The notes beneath the pieces were generated by a model. It did not search any database. It saw only the letters and a list, made by a program, of their open reading frames with translations, and was not told where the DNA came from. From positions 124,001 through 188,000 of the forward strand of contig NZ_JBLXEC010000005.1 in NCBI RefSeq assembly GCF_048263515.1: 64,000 bases of DNA, read 5' to 3'. Source of the stretch: Marinovum sp048263515. Lineage in GTDB: Bacteria; Pseudomonadota; Alphaproteobacteria; Rhodobacterales; Rhodobacteraceae. How positions within the stretch are numbered: the stretch's first letter is position 1; every line of letters begins with the position of its first letter. This document shows positions 15,699 through 22,849 of the stretch, one piece after another. Position numbers and translations under genes: made by a program.

Positions 15699-16470
15699 GA
15701 CGATAAGAACCGAGACCGATGCGCGCGGCATGGCGACCCTGACGCTGGCGCGGAGCGAGAAACACAACGCCATGTCGGCGCAGATGCTCGACGACCTGGT
15801 GGCGGCCTGCACGGCGCTGGGCGCGGATGATGCGGTGCGGGTTGTGGTGCTGGCGGCCGAGGGCAAGACCTTCTGCGCCGGTGGCGACCTCGGCTGGATG
15901 CGCCAACAGTTCGAGATGGATGCAGCCACCCGGCGGCGCGAGAGCGCCAAGCTCTCGGTGATGCTGCAGGCGCTCGACACCCTGCCCAAGCCGCTGATCG
16001 GCCGGGTGCAGGGCAACAGCTTCGGCGGCGGTATGGGGCTGATGTCGGTCTGCGACGTGGTGGTGGCGGCCGAGACCGCCAAGTTCGGCTTTACCGAAAC
16101 CCGGCTGGGGCTGATCCCGGCCAATATCGGGCCCTTCGTGCTGCGCCGCATGGGGCCGGCGATGGCGCGGCGGGTCTTCATGTCGGCGCGGATCTTCGAC
16201 ACCGACGAGGCGATCTCGCTGGGTCTGGTGGCGCGCGCCGTGCCCGTTGAGGCGCTGGACGAGGCTGTCGAGGCCGAGGTCGCGCCCTACCTTGCCTGTG
16301 CGCCCGGCGCGGTGGCCGAGGCCAAGGCGTTGATCCGCGCTCTGGGCGGCGGTGTCAGCCAGGACGAGATGGATTTTGCCGCCGGTGCCCTGGCCGAACG
16401 CTGGGAAAGCGCCGAGGCGCAGGAGGGCATCGCCGCCTTCTTCGACAAGCGCAAACCCGGCTGGGCCTGA
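15691..16470 (+). CDS. liuC: Methylglutaconyl-CoA hydratase (enoyl-CoA hydratase family)
   Basis: It hydrates 3-methylglutaconyl-CoA to HMG-CoA, the step between the carboxylase and the lyase encoded just upstream. It is a 259-residue crotonase-fold protein with the oxyanion-hole blocks CAGGDLGWM and GNSFGGGMGLMSVCDVV and the ETRLGLIPANIGPFV segment found in the LiuC/AUH group. The specific substrate is inferred mainly from operon position, since crotonase folds are hard to tell apart. ATG 15691 lies in the tail of the lyase gene (8-bp overlap). It is the last gene of the cluster. Confidence 0.87.
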   Translation: MYETIRTETDARGMATLTLARSEKHNAMSAQMLDDLVAACTALGADDAVRVVVLAAEGKTFCAGGDLGWMRQQFEMDAATRRRESAKLSVMLQALDTLPKPLIGRVQGNSFGGGMGLMSVCDVVVAAETAKFGFTETRLGLIPANIGPFVLRRMGPAMARRVFMSARIFDTDEAISLGLVARAVPVEALDEAVEAEVAPYLACAPGAVAEAKALIRALGGGVSQDEMDFAAGALAERWESAEAQEGIAAFFDKRKPGWA

Positions 16471-16485
16471 GCGCGCAAGGCCCGT

Positions 16486-16507
16486 GCGCCGCCCTCACCG
16501 GCGGCGC
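16486..16507 (+). terminator. Hairpin after the leucine cluster
   Basis: GCGCCGCC-ctcacc-GGCGGCGC, perfect 8-bp stem 15 bp after the hydratase stop. No T-run follows, so it is a weak or factor-assisted terminator candidate. Confidence 0.45.
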
Positions 16508-16644
16508 AACCTGCCGTTAGCGCGAACAAATCGGGCCGGATTGCCGCAGCGGCCCCGGGCCATACCCCGGAAAATCCCTCGGAAATGCCTGAATTCCGGG
16601 GGTTTCCCCGACCCATCTAATATCGCTATTCTCTCTCGGGTGGA

Positions 16645-16671
16645 TTGACCCCCTTGGGCGGCGGGGATAAA
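16645..16671 (+). promoter_or_regulatory. Possible nuo operon promoter
   Basis: TTGACC (16645-16650) and GATAAA (16666-16671) are separated by 15 bp in the 267-bp gap before nuoA, the only gap in front of the operon. The spacing is short, so this is a weak call. An AT-richer stretch at 16617-16632 (ATCTAATATCGCTATT) is an alternative promoter location. Confidence 0.25.
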
Positions 16672-16737
16672 CCCGGACCAAGCCCAGCGAGCCATTTGAG
16701 CGCACGCCCGATCCGCGTGCTGAAAGGAGCCTGCCCC

Positions 16738-17103
16738 GTGGAAGAGATGCTCAGGGAATATCTTCCCATTCTCGTCTTTCTCGCCGTTGCCGTCGGACTT
16801 GGCATTGTCCTCATCCTGGCCGCCGTGATCCTCGCCGTCCGCAACCCGGACCCCGAGAAGGTTTCGGCCTACGAATGCGGCTTCAACGCCTTCGATGACG
16901 CCCGGATGAAATTCGACGTGCGCTTCTACCTCGTCTCTATCCTCTTCATCATCTTCGACCTCGAGATCGCCTTCCTGTTTCCCTGGGCGGTCAGCTTCCG
17001 CGATGTGAGCATGGTCGGCTTCTGGTCGATGATGGTGTTCCTCGCCGTGCTCACCATCGGCTTTGCCTACGAATGGAAGAAGGGGGCGCTGGAATGGCAG
17101 TGA
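16738..17103 (+). CDS. nuoA: NADH-quinone oxidoreductase subunit A
   Basis: NuoA is a small membrane subunit at the base of the quinone-access channel of complex I. It has 121 residues and three transmembrane helices (about 6-30, 62-84, 88-110). The conserved loop KVSAYECGFNAFDDARMKFDV lies between the first two, and FYLVSILFIIFDLEIAFLFPW starts the second. I chose GTG 16738 because AAAGGAG lies eight bases upstream and it matches the family N-terminus; the open frame to 16645 adds no conserved sequence. nuoB starts inside its last codons (10-bp overlap). First gene of the nuo operon. Confidence 0.95.
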   Translation: MEEMLREYLPILVFLAVAVGLGIVLILAAVILAVRNPDPEKVSAYECGFNAFDDARMKFDVRFYLVSILFIIFDLEIAFLFPWAVSFRDVSMVGFWSMMVFLAVLTIGFAYEWKKGALEWQ

Positions 17104-17702
17104 ACCAGACACCCGAGCCCGATGTCACCGACGTTCAGGGTATCGGCGAACAGCATGACCGGGTGAAATCCGGGGCCTCGGCCCAGGCGGCAATCCTGCC
17201 GCCGAGCCTGCCGTCCGACACCCAGATGCTCAACGCCGAGCTGCAGGACAAGGGCTTCCTGCTGACCTCGACCGAGGACATCATCAACTGGGCGCGCACC
17301 GGCAGCCTGCACTGGATGACATTCGGCCTGGCCTGTTGCGCCGTCGAGATGATGCACACCTCGATGCCGCGCTACGACGCCGAGCGCTTCGGCATCGCGC
17401 CGCGCGCCTCTCCGCGCCAGTCCGACGTGATGATCGTCGCGGGCACGCTGACCAACAAGATGGCGCCGGCGCTGCGCAAGGTCTACGACCAGATGCCCGA
17501 GCCGCGCTACGTGATCTCGATGGGCAGCTGCGCCAATGGCGGCGGCTATTATCACTACAGCTACTCGGTGGTGCGCGGCTGTGACCGGATCGTTCCGGTC
17601 GACATCTACGTTCCGGGCTGCCCGCCGACGGCAGAGGCGCTGCTCTATGGCCTGATGCAGCTGCAACGCAAGATCCGCCGCACCGGCACGATCGCAAGGT
17701 AG
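17094..17702 (+). CDS. nuoB: NADH-quinone oxidoreductase subunit B
   Basis: NuoB carries the terminal iron-sulfur cluster N2, which reduces ubiquinone. It has 202 residues. The ligand cysteines are seen in GLACCAVEMM (tandem Cys pair), MGSCANGGGYYHYSYSVVRG and YVPGCPPTAEALLYG. The first ~45 residues are a variable, polar extension. ATG 17094 (MAVNQTPEP) overlaps nuoA by 10 bp and is preferred to the upstream in-frame start at 17073. Confidence 0.97.
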   Translation: MAVNQTPEPDVTDVQGIGEQHDRVKSGASAQAAILPPSLPSDTQMLNAELQDKGFLLTSTEDIINWARTGSLHWMTFGLACCAVEMMHTSMPRYDAERFGIAPRASPRQSDVMIVAGTLTNKMAPALRKVYDQMPEPRYVISMGSCANGGGYYHYSYSVVRGCDRIVPVDIYVPGCPPTAEALLYGLMQLQRKIRRTGTIAR

Positions 17703-17712
17703 GGGGCAGGGC

Positions 17713-18342
17713 ATGACCGCAGCACTCAAAGAGCTTGGCACCCATATCGAGCTGAAACGCACCGACTGTGTGCTCGGCTGGTCGGTCGACCATGGCGAGC
17801 TGACCGTCAATGTCACCCCGGCCAACCTGACCGGCCTGGTGGAGTTCCTGCGCAGCGACCCGAACTGCCAGTTCTCGTCGCTGGTCGACATCACGGCAGT
17901 CGACTACCCCGAGCGGCAGAAGCGCTTCGACGTGGTCTATCACTTCCTGTCGATGTACCAGAACCACCGCATCCGCCTGCGGCTGTCGATCCGGGAAGAG
18001 ACGATGGTGCCCTCCATCACCACCATCCACCCCTCGGCCAACTGGTTCGAGCGCGAGGTGTTCGACATGTTCGGCATCCTGTTCTCCGGCCACCCCGACC
18101 TGCGCCGCATCCTGACCGACTATGGCTTTCGCGGCTTCCCGCTGCGCAAGGACTTCCCGACCACCGGCTATACCGAGGTGCGCTACGACGAGGCGCTCAA
18201 GCGCGTGGTCTATGAGCCCGTCAAGCTGGTGCAGGAATACCGGCAGTTCGACTTCATGAGCCCCTGGGAGGGTGCCGAGTACATCCTGCCCGGCGATGAC
18301 AAGGTGGCGCCGGACGGCCATGTCAGCAAGGAGGCCAAGTGA
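17713..18342 (+). CDS. nuoC: NADH-quinone oxidoreductase subunit C (30 kDa)
   Basis: NuoC is part of the hydrophilic connecting fragment of complex I. At 209 residues it is a stand-alone subunit, not a NuoCD fusion. The 30-kDa signature is complete: FEREVFDMFGILFSGHPDL, then RRILTDYGFRG and PLRKDFPTTGY. The C-terminus (WEGAEYILPGDD) is as in mitochondrial-type proteins. Its stop overlaps by one base the ATG of a 57-codon gene. Confidence 0.97.
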   Translation: MTAALKELGTHIELKRTDCVLGWSVDHGELTVNVTPANLTGLVEFLRSDPNCQFSSLVDITAVDYPERQKRFDVVYHFLSMYQNHRIRLRLSIREETMVPSITTIHPSANWFEREVFDMFGILFSGHPDLRRILTDYGFRGFPLRKDFPTTGYTEVRYDEALKRVVYEPVKLVQEYRQFDFMSPWEGAEYILPGDDKVAPDGHVSKEAK

Positions 18343-18515
18343 TGGGTACCGTGATCTGGCTTATCATGGCCGTGCTCACCATCATCCCGATGATGAAGCT
18401 GCTGCCGCATTTCGGATATGACAAGCTCTGGGCGCTGGCCTGCGTGATCCCGCTGGGCACGCTCATTCTGCTGTGGCTGATGGCCGCCAAGCTTCAGGAA
18501 ATGGAGAAGCGCTGA
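18342..18515 (+). CDS. 57-residue membrane protein between nuoC and nuoD
   Basis: A complete small gene, ATG 18342 to TGA 18513-18515, encodes MGTVIWLIMAVLTIIP... with 57 residues. It overlaps the nuoC stop by one base (TGATG) and the nuoD start by one base (TGATG), so it is coupled on both sides, and GGAGG at 18330-18334 precedes it. It has two hydrophobic segments (about 3-21 and 30-48) joined by LPHFGYDKLW, and a charged end QEMEKR. I do not recognise a family. The tight fit between two universal complex I genes argues that it is real and may act in complex I assembly or membrane anchoring. Confidence 0.75.
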   Translation: MGTVIWLIMAVLTIIPMMKLLPHFGYDKLWALACVIPLGTLILLWLMAAKLQEMEKR

Positions 18516-19747
18516 TGATGGACGGCTCCAAGTTCGACGACGGCAGCACCGACGCGCTGTCGGGTGAACAGAAAATCCGCAACTTCAACATCAACTTCGG
18601 CCCGCAACACCCTGCGGCGCACGGGGTTCTCCGGCTGGTGCTCGAGCTTGACGGCGAGATCGTCGAGCGCTGCGATCCGCATATCGGTCTGCTGCACCGT
18701 GGCACCGAAAAGCTGATGGAGAGCCGCACCTACTTGCAGAACCTGCCGTATTTCGACCGGCTCGATTACGTCGCGCCGATGAACCAGGAACACGCCTGGT
18801 GCCTGGCGATCGAAAAGCTGACCGGTGTCGAGGTGCCGCGCCGCGCCTCGCTGATCCGGGTGCTCTATTCCGAGATCGGCCGCATCCTCAACCACCTGCT
18901 CAACATCACCACCCAGGCGATGGACGTGGGCGCGCTGACCCCGCCGCTCTGGGGCTTCGAGGAACGCGAAAAGCTGATGGTGTTCTACGAGCGGGCCTGC
19001 GGCGCGCGTCTGCACGCGGCCTATTTCCGCCCCGGCGGCGTTCACCAGGACCTGCCGCCCGACCTGATCGACGATATCGAGACCTGGGCGCATGAGTTCC
19101 CCAAGGTGGTCGCCGACATCGACGGCCTGCTGACCGAGAACCGCATCTTCAAGCAGCGCAACGCCGATATCGGCGTGATCACCGAGGAAGACATACAGCA
19201 GTGGGGTTTCTCCGGCGTCATGGTGCGCGGCTCGGGCCTGGCGTGGGACCTGCGGCGGGCGCAGCCTTATGAATGCTACGACGAGTTCGACTTCCGGATC
19301 CCGGTGGGCAAGAATGGCGACTGCTACGACCGCTACCTCGTCCGTATGGAAGAGATGCGCCAGTCGCTCAAGATCATCCACCAGGCGATCGAGAAACTGC
19401 GCGCGCCGGAGGGGCAGGGCGACATCCTCGCCCGTGGCAAGATCACCCCGCCGAAACGCGCCGAGATGAAGACCTCGATGGAAGCGCTGATCCATCACTT
19501 CAAGCTCTATACCGAAGGCTTCCACGTGCCCGCGGGCGAGGTTTATGCCGCCGTCGAGGCCCCCAAGGGCGAGTTCGGCGTCTACCTCGTGTCCGACGGA
19601 ACCAACAAGCCCTACCGCGCCAAGCTGCGCGCGCCGGGCTTCCTGCACCTGCAGGCGATGGATTATGTCGCCACCGGCCACCAGCTGGCCGACGTGGCGG
19701 CGATCATCGGTACGATGGACGTGGTGTTCGGGGAGATTGACCGGTGA
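18515..19747 (+). CDS. nuoD: NADH-quinone oxidoreductase subunit D (49 kDa)
   Basis: NuoD forms most of the quinone-binding cavity together with NuoB. It has 410 residues. NFGPQHPAAHGVLRLVLELDGE is the conserved quinone-site His loop (divided here only for description), followed by HIGLLHRGTEKLMESRTY and ending with MDVVFGEIDR, the normal C-terminus. Two ATGs are adjacent (18515, 18518); the first overlaps the stop of the 57-residue gene. Its own stop overlaps the GTG of the next gene (GTGA). Confidence 0.97.
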   Translation: MMDGSKFDDGSTDALSGEQKIRNFNINFGPQHPAAHGVLRLVLELDGEIVERCDPHIGLLHRGTEKLMESRTYLQNLPYFDRLDYVAPMNQEHAWCLAIEKLTGVEVPRRASLIRVLYSEIGRILNHLLNITTQAMDVGALTPPLWGFEEREKLMVFYERACGARLHAAYFRPGGVHQDLPPDLIDDIETWAHEFPKVVADIDGLLTENRIFKQRNADIGVITEEDIQQWGFSGVMVRGSGLAWDLRRAQPYECYDEFDFRIPVGKNGDCYDRYLVRMEEMRQSLKIIHQAIEKLRAPEGQGDILARGKITPPKRAEMKTSMEALIHHFKLYTEGFHVPAGEVYAAVEAPKGEFGVYLVSDGTNKPYRAKLRAPGFLHLQAMDYVATGHQLADVAAIIGTMDVVFGEIDR

Positions 19748-20034
19748 AGACAGTGCGTTACGGCCTTTTCCTCTCCCCCGTTCTGGCGCTTGCCGGCTGC
19801 ATGGACATGCCGCCCAGCGGCACCGGTATCGAAGACCTCGCGGCCTATGATGCCGCCGTGGCCACGGTCGGCTGTCAGCTGGTGACCGAGGCCGATTACG
19901 GTGCGGTCCAGTTCCAGGCCGGCCTGACCCGCGAGCAGACGATTGCCATCACCGAGCAGCGGCTGGCCCGCGACGAGGCGGTGCGGCTCGACAGCGGCGG
20001 CGTGCGCCTGATCAGCGGGAGTTGCGCCGCGTGA
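19744..20034 (+). CDS. Small lipoprotein after nuoD
   Basis: This 96-residue protein starts at GTG 19744, overlapping the nuoD stop. Its signal sequence ends in the lipobox LALAGC (Cys near residue 19), so it should be a lipid-anchored protein facing the periplasm. The mature part (AAYDAAVATVGCQLVTEADYG, QAGLTREQTIAITEQRL) has two further cysteines. I do not recognise the family. It is one of three lipoprotein genes placed directly after peripheral-arm subunits in this operon. Confidence 0.7.
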   Translation: MKTVRYGLFLSPVLALAGCMDMPPSGTGIEDLAAYDAAVATVGCQLVTEADYGAVQFQAGLTREQTIAITEQRLARDEAVRLDSGGVRLISGSCAA

Positions 20035-20074
20035 GGACCCAAGTCCGCACATATGACCTTGCGGGGCGGGGCGC

Positions 20075-20629
20075 ATGACGGCGCCCGGCACTGGCAAACC
20101 CGTGCGCGACACCTCGACCGTCGTGCTGGCGGCGTCGACCCTGGTGGCGGCGCTGTTCGTGGCCGTTCAGGCCTGGTATGCGCGCACCTCCTTTGTCGAG
20201 GCCTCGGAAACCCGCTTTCTCGAACGCAAGCTCGACATCTGCTTCGACAATTTCGACGCTGCCGCCCAGCTTGACCTCAAGCTGCGCGCCGCGGTGCCGG
20301 AAATGGCGACGCAGGAGGTCTGGCCGCCGCAGGTGGTGGTCCAGACACCCGAGCGGCTGGCGGTGTTCCACCGCGAGGTGGTGCCGCGTCTCGATGCTCT
20401 GGACGCCGGGCTGACCAAGGCCAGCGTGCTGGAAAGCCTCGACAAATACCGGGCCTACCTGGCCCAGAAAATCCGCGGCCTGTCGAAACGGCTGATGGAT
20501 ATCTCGCCGGGCGATCTGAGCCCCGAGAACAAGGATACACAAGCGGTCTTTGCCGCGCTGAGCGAATTTCTGGGTGGTCAGTACCAGGTCCTGACCGGTT
20601 GCCGCCTGGTTGCGGAAGGAAAAGCCTGA
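20075..20629 (+). CDS. Single-pass membrane hypothetical protein
   Basis: This 184-residue protein has one transmembrane segment near the N-terminus (about 14-37, TSTVVLAASTLVAALFVAVQ) and a helical, charged domain outside it (VEASETRFLERKLDICFDNFD, YRAYLAQKIRGLSKRLMD). The family is not recognised. It sits between nuoD and nuoE, and its stop overlaps the nuoE start (TGATG), so it is expressed with the complex. The ATG at 20075 gives a short polar N-terminus before the helix. Confidence 0.65.
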   Translation: MTAPGTGKPVRDTSTVVLAASTLVAALFVAVQAWYARTSFVEASETRFLERKLDICFDNFDAAAQLDLKLRAAVPEMATQEVWPPQVVVQTPERLAVFHREVVPRLDALDAGLTKASVLESLDKYRAYLAQKIRGLSKRLMDISPGDLSPENKDTQAVFAALSEFLGGQYQVLTGCRLVAEGKA

Positions 20630-21918
20630 TGCTGCGACGTCTCTATCCCGATCAACCCGAAAGCTTTGCCTTCACCGAGGCCAACCTGGCCTGGGCCGAA
20701 GCGCAGGTGACGAAATATCCCGAGGGCCGGCAGGCCAGCGCGGTGATCCCGCTGCTGTGGCGCGCGCAGGAGCAGGAAGGCTGGCTGACCCGCCCGGCGA
20801 TCGAACATGTCGCCGACATGCTGGGCATGGCCTATATCCGGGTGCTCGAAGTGGCCTCGTTCTACTTCATGTTCCAGCTGCAACCGGTTGGCAGCGTGGC
20901 GCATTTCCAGGTCTGCGGCACCACGTCCTGCATGATCTGCGGCGCCGAGGACCTGATCGGCGTCTGCCGCGAGAAGATCGCCCCGGCGGCGCATCAGCTC
21001 TCTGAGGATGGCCGCTTCTCCTGGGAAGAGGTGGAATGCCTCGGCGCCTGCGCCAATGCGCCGATGGTGCAGATCGGCAAAGATTACTACGAGGATCTCA
21101 CCGCCGAGCGCTTTGCCGAGATCATCGACGAGATGGCCGCAGGCCAGGTGCCGGTGCCGGGGCCGCAGAACGGTCGCTATACCTCTGAACCCGCCTCGGG
21201 GCTGACCAGCCTCACCGAGGGCGCCGACGACCGTCACCAGTACAACGCCTCGGTGCAGCTCGCGACCGACATCGGCGACACGATCAAGCGGATCGACGGC
21301 ACCGAGGTCGAACTGCGCGCGCCCTGGCAGAAGGGTGCCAACCATGGCGATGCCCCGGCCAGCGTGACCGCGCCGATGACCGAGCCGCTGCGCCCGACCG
21401 AGGATGAGCCGGCCGACGAGACCGGCTATGACAACCGCGAGGCCGAGGCCACCACCAAGGGCCACCCGATCTCCTCGCGCTCGCCCAAGACCGATGCCGA
21501 GGCCGCGGGCCACCCGACGGCGGATGCCGAGGACATCACCGCAGATGTCGACGACAAGGCCGAGGACACCAAATCCACCGCCAAGCCCAAGGTGAAACCC
21601 GCAGCCAAGGCCGAAGAGCCGCAGGGCGAGGCGGTCAACGTCGGCCAGCGCCCGCAGGCGCTGGACGGGCCGCGCGACGGCAAACCCGACGATCTCAAGA
21701 AGATCAAGGGCATCGGGCCGAAGCTGGAGAAGATGTGCCACCGGCTGGGCTTCTACCATTTCGACCAGATCGCCGGCTGGAGCGAGGAAGAGGTCGCCTG
21801 GGTCGATCACAATCTCGAAGGCTTCAAGGGCCGGGTGACCCGCGACGACTGGATGTCTCAGGCCAAAGTACTAGCCGAAGGTGGAGAGACTGACTCTGCC
21901 GCCCGTGATACAAAGTGA
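20629..21918 (+). CDS. nuoE: NADH-quinone oxidoreductase subunit E with C-terminal helix-hairpin-helix-like extension
   Basis: NuoE (24 kDa) carries cluster N1a in the NADH-oxidising module. Residues 1-175 are a normal thioredoxin-fold NuoE with ligand pairs in VCGTTSCMICGAE and VECLGACANAPM. The protein is 429 residues, more than twice the usual. A long acidic Ala/Pro linker (about 176-345) leads to a compact C-terminal domain at about 354-415 (DDLKKIKGIGPKLEKMCHRLG, then HFDQIAGWSEEEVAWVD). KGIGPKLE is a helix-hairpin-helix type motif that I know as a C-terminal extension of some alphaproteobacterial proteins, including ribosomal L21. Start at 20629 overlaps the upstream stop. Confidence 0.93.
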   Translation: MLRRLYPDQPESFAFTEANLAWAEAQVTKYPEGRQASAVIPLLWRAQEQEGWLTRPAIEHVADMLGMAYIRVLEVASFYFMFQLQPVGSVAHFQVCGTTSCMICGAEDLIGVCREKIAPAAHQLSEDGRFSWEEVECLGACANAPMVQIGKDYYEDLTAERFAEIIDEMAAGQVPVPGPQNGRYTSEPASGLTSLTEGADDRHQYNASVQLATDIGDTIKRIDGTEVELRAPWQKGANHGDAPASVTAPMTEPLRPTEDEPADETGYDNREAEATTKGHPISSRSPKTDAEAAGHPTADAEDITADVDDKAEDTKSTAKPKVKPAAKAEEPQGEAVNVGQRPQALDGPRDGKPDDLKKIKGIGPKLEKMCHRLGFYHFDQIAGWSEEEVAWVDHNLEGFKGRVTRDDWMSQAKVLAEGGETDSAARDTK

Positions 21919-21961
21919 GGTGTTCCAGAACATCGACACCAGGAAAACGGGAGACAGGATC

Positions 21962-22600
21962 ATGACCAGGACCACCAAGGGAAAGTGCAGCACCGCCTGC
22001 TGGAGAGGCTCCGCCGCGGCGGGGGCCTTGTTGTTCGTGATCCTTCTGTCCACCGGCACCGGCTTCTTCAGCGCGCTGCTGATCGGGCTGGTGGTCTATG
22101 GTCTGATGGGCTTTGGCCTGACGATGACGATGTGCGGCGATGCCAAGCGGGGCGCAGCGGTGAGCCAGAGCGCTGCCGCCGCCGGCACCAGCACGGCCGC
22201 AGCACCCGCCGGCACCGTGGCCCCGACGCCGCAACCGGCGCCCGAGCCCGTGGTCGATCCTGCGCCCGCGGGAGAGCCCGAGCCCGTGGCAGAGCCGGAA
22301 GCGCCCGCCGCGGCCCGCGTCAGCCCCTCGGCGTCGCTGGACGGCGAGGCGGAACTGGCCGGTCGCAAGGGCGAATGGCGCTACGAGGACAAGGGTCAGG
22401 CGGCCGAGAGGGCAGAGCCCGCGCCGGTCGAGGTGGCGCCCGAGCAGGCGGCCCCGGCAGAGGCCGCCCCCGAACCGACACCGGCAACCAAAGCCGAGGC
22501 ACCGGCCCGGCCATTGATCACACCCTCTGCCGTCCTCGCGGGCGAGGCAGAGCTGAGCACACGCAAGGGCAGCTGGCGCTACGAGCGTCCGGCAGGCTGA
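21962..22600 (+). CDS. Two-helix membrane protein with Ala/Pro linker and duplicated C-terminal motif
   Basis: This 212-residue protein has an N-terminal membrane hairpin (about 17-55, GALLFVILLSTGTGFFSALL) and a long Ala/Pro/Glu-rich region. Two copies of a short motif follow: GEAELAGRKGEWRYE near residue 128 and GEAELSTRKGSWRYE near 196. I do not recognise the family. The start is ATG 21962, preceded by GGGAGA. It lies between nuoE and nuoF. The duplicated basic/aromatic motif looks like a docking peptide, but this is inference. Confidence 0.65.
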   Translation: MTRTTKGKCSTACWRGSAAAGALLFVILLSTGTGFFSALLIGLVVYGLMGFGLTMTMCGDAKRGAAVSQSAAAAGTSTAAAPAGTVAPTPQPAPEPVVDPAPAGEPEPVAEPEAPAAARVSPSASLDGEAELAGRKGEWRYEDKGQAAERAEPAPVEVAPEQAAPAEAAPEPTPATKAEAPARPLITPSAVLAGEAELSTRKGSWRYERPAG

Positions 22601-22615
22601 CACAGGACAAAGGGC

Positions 22616-22834
22616 ATGACACGCGAGACAGAGCAACAGATCGCACGGCAGGGGCGCCTCACGGCGCTGGTGATCGCCGGCACGATGCTGCTCTGGCTCG
22701 CGGCCCAGTTCATCGGGCCAAGGATCGGTCTGGCGGGGCGTTATGCGCTCCTGATCGATCTTCTGGCCTTGGCGGCGTTCATCTGGGCGTTCGTCAATAT
22801 CTATCAGATCTGGCGCAAGCGTCAGGGCAACTAA
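22616..22834 (+). CDS. Small two-helix membrane protein, DUF5337-like
   Basis: This 72-residue protein has two transmembrane helices (about 15-33 and 42-62, LLIDLLALAAFIWAFVNIYQ) and a basic C-terminus WRKRQ. It resembles DUF5337, a family I know from Rhodobacterales at this place in the nuo operon. It ends 15 bp before the nuoF start. Function unknown; a small accessory membrane subunit of complex I is plausible. Confidence 0.7.
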   Translation: MTRETEQQIARQGRLTALVIAGTMLLWLAAQFIGPRIGLAGRYALLIDLLALAAFIWAFVNIYQIWRKRQGN

Positions 22835-22849
22835 AAGGTGGCATCGCAC

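Noticed and set aside
16660..16676. GGCGGGGATAAACC upstream of nuoA as a remnant of the long repeat
   Set aside because: Only this short block matches. The hairpin and GGAATCAAGG parts are absent, so chance is as likely.
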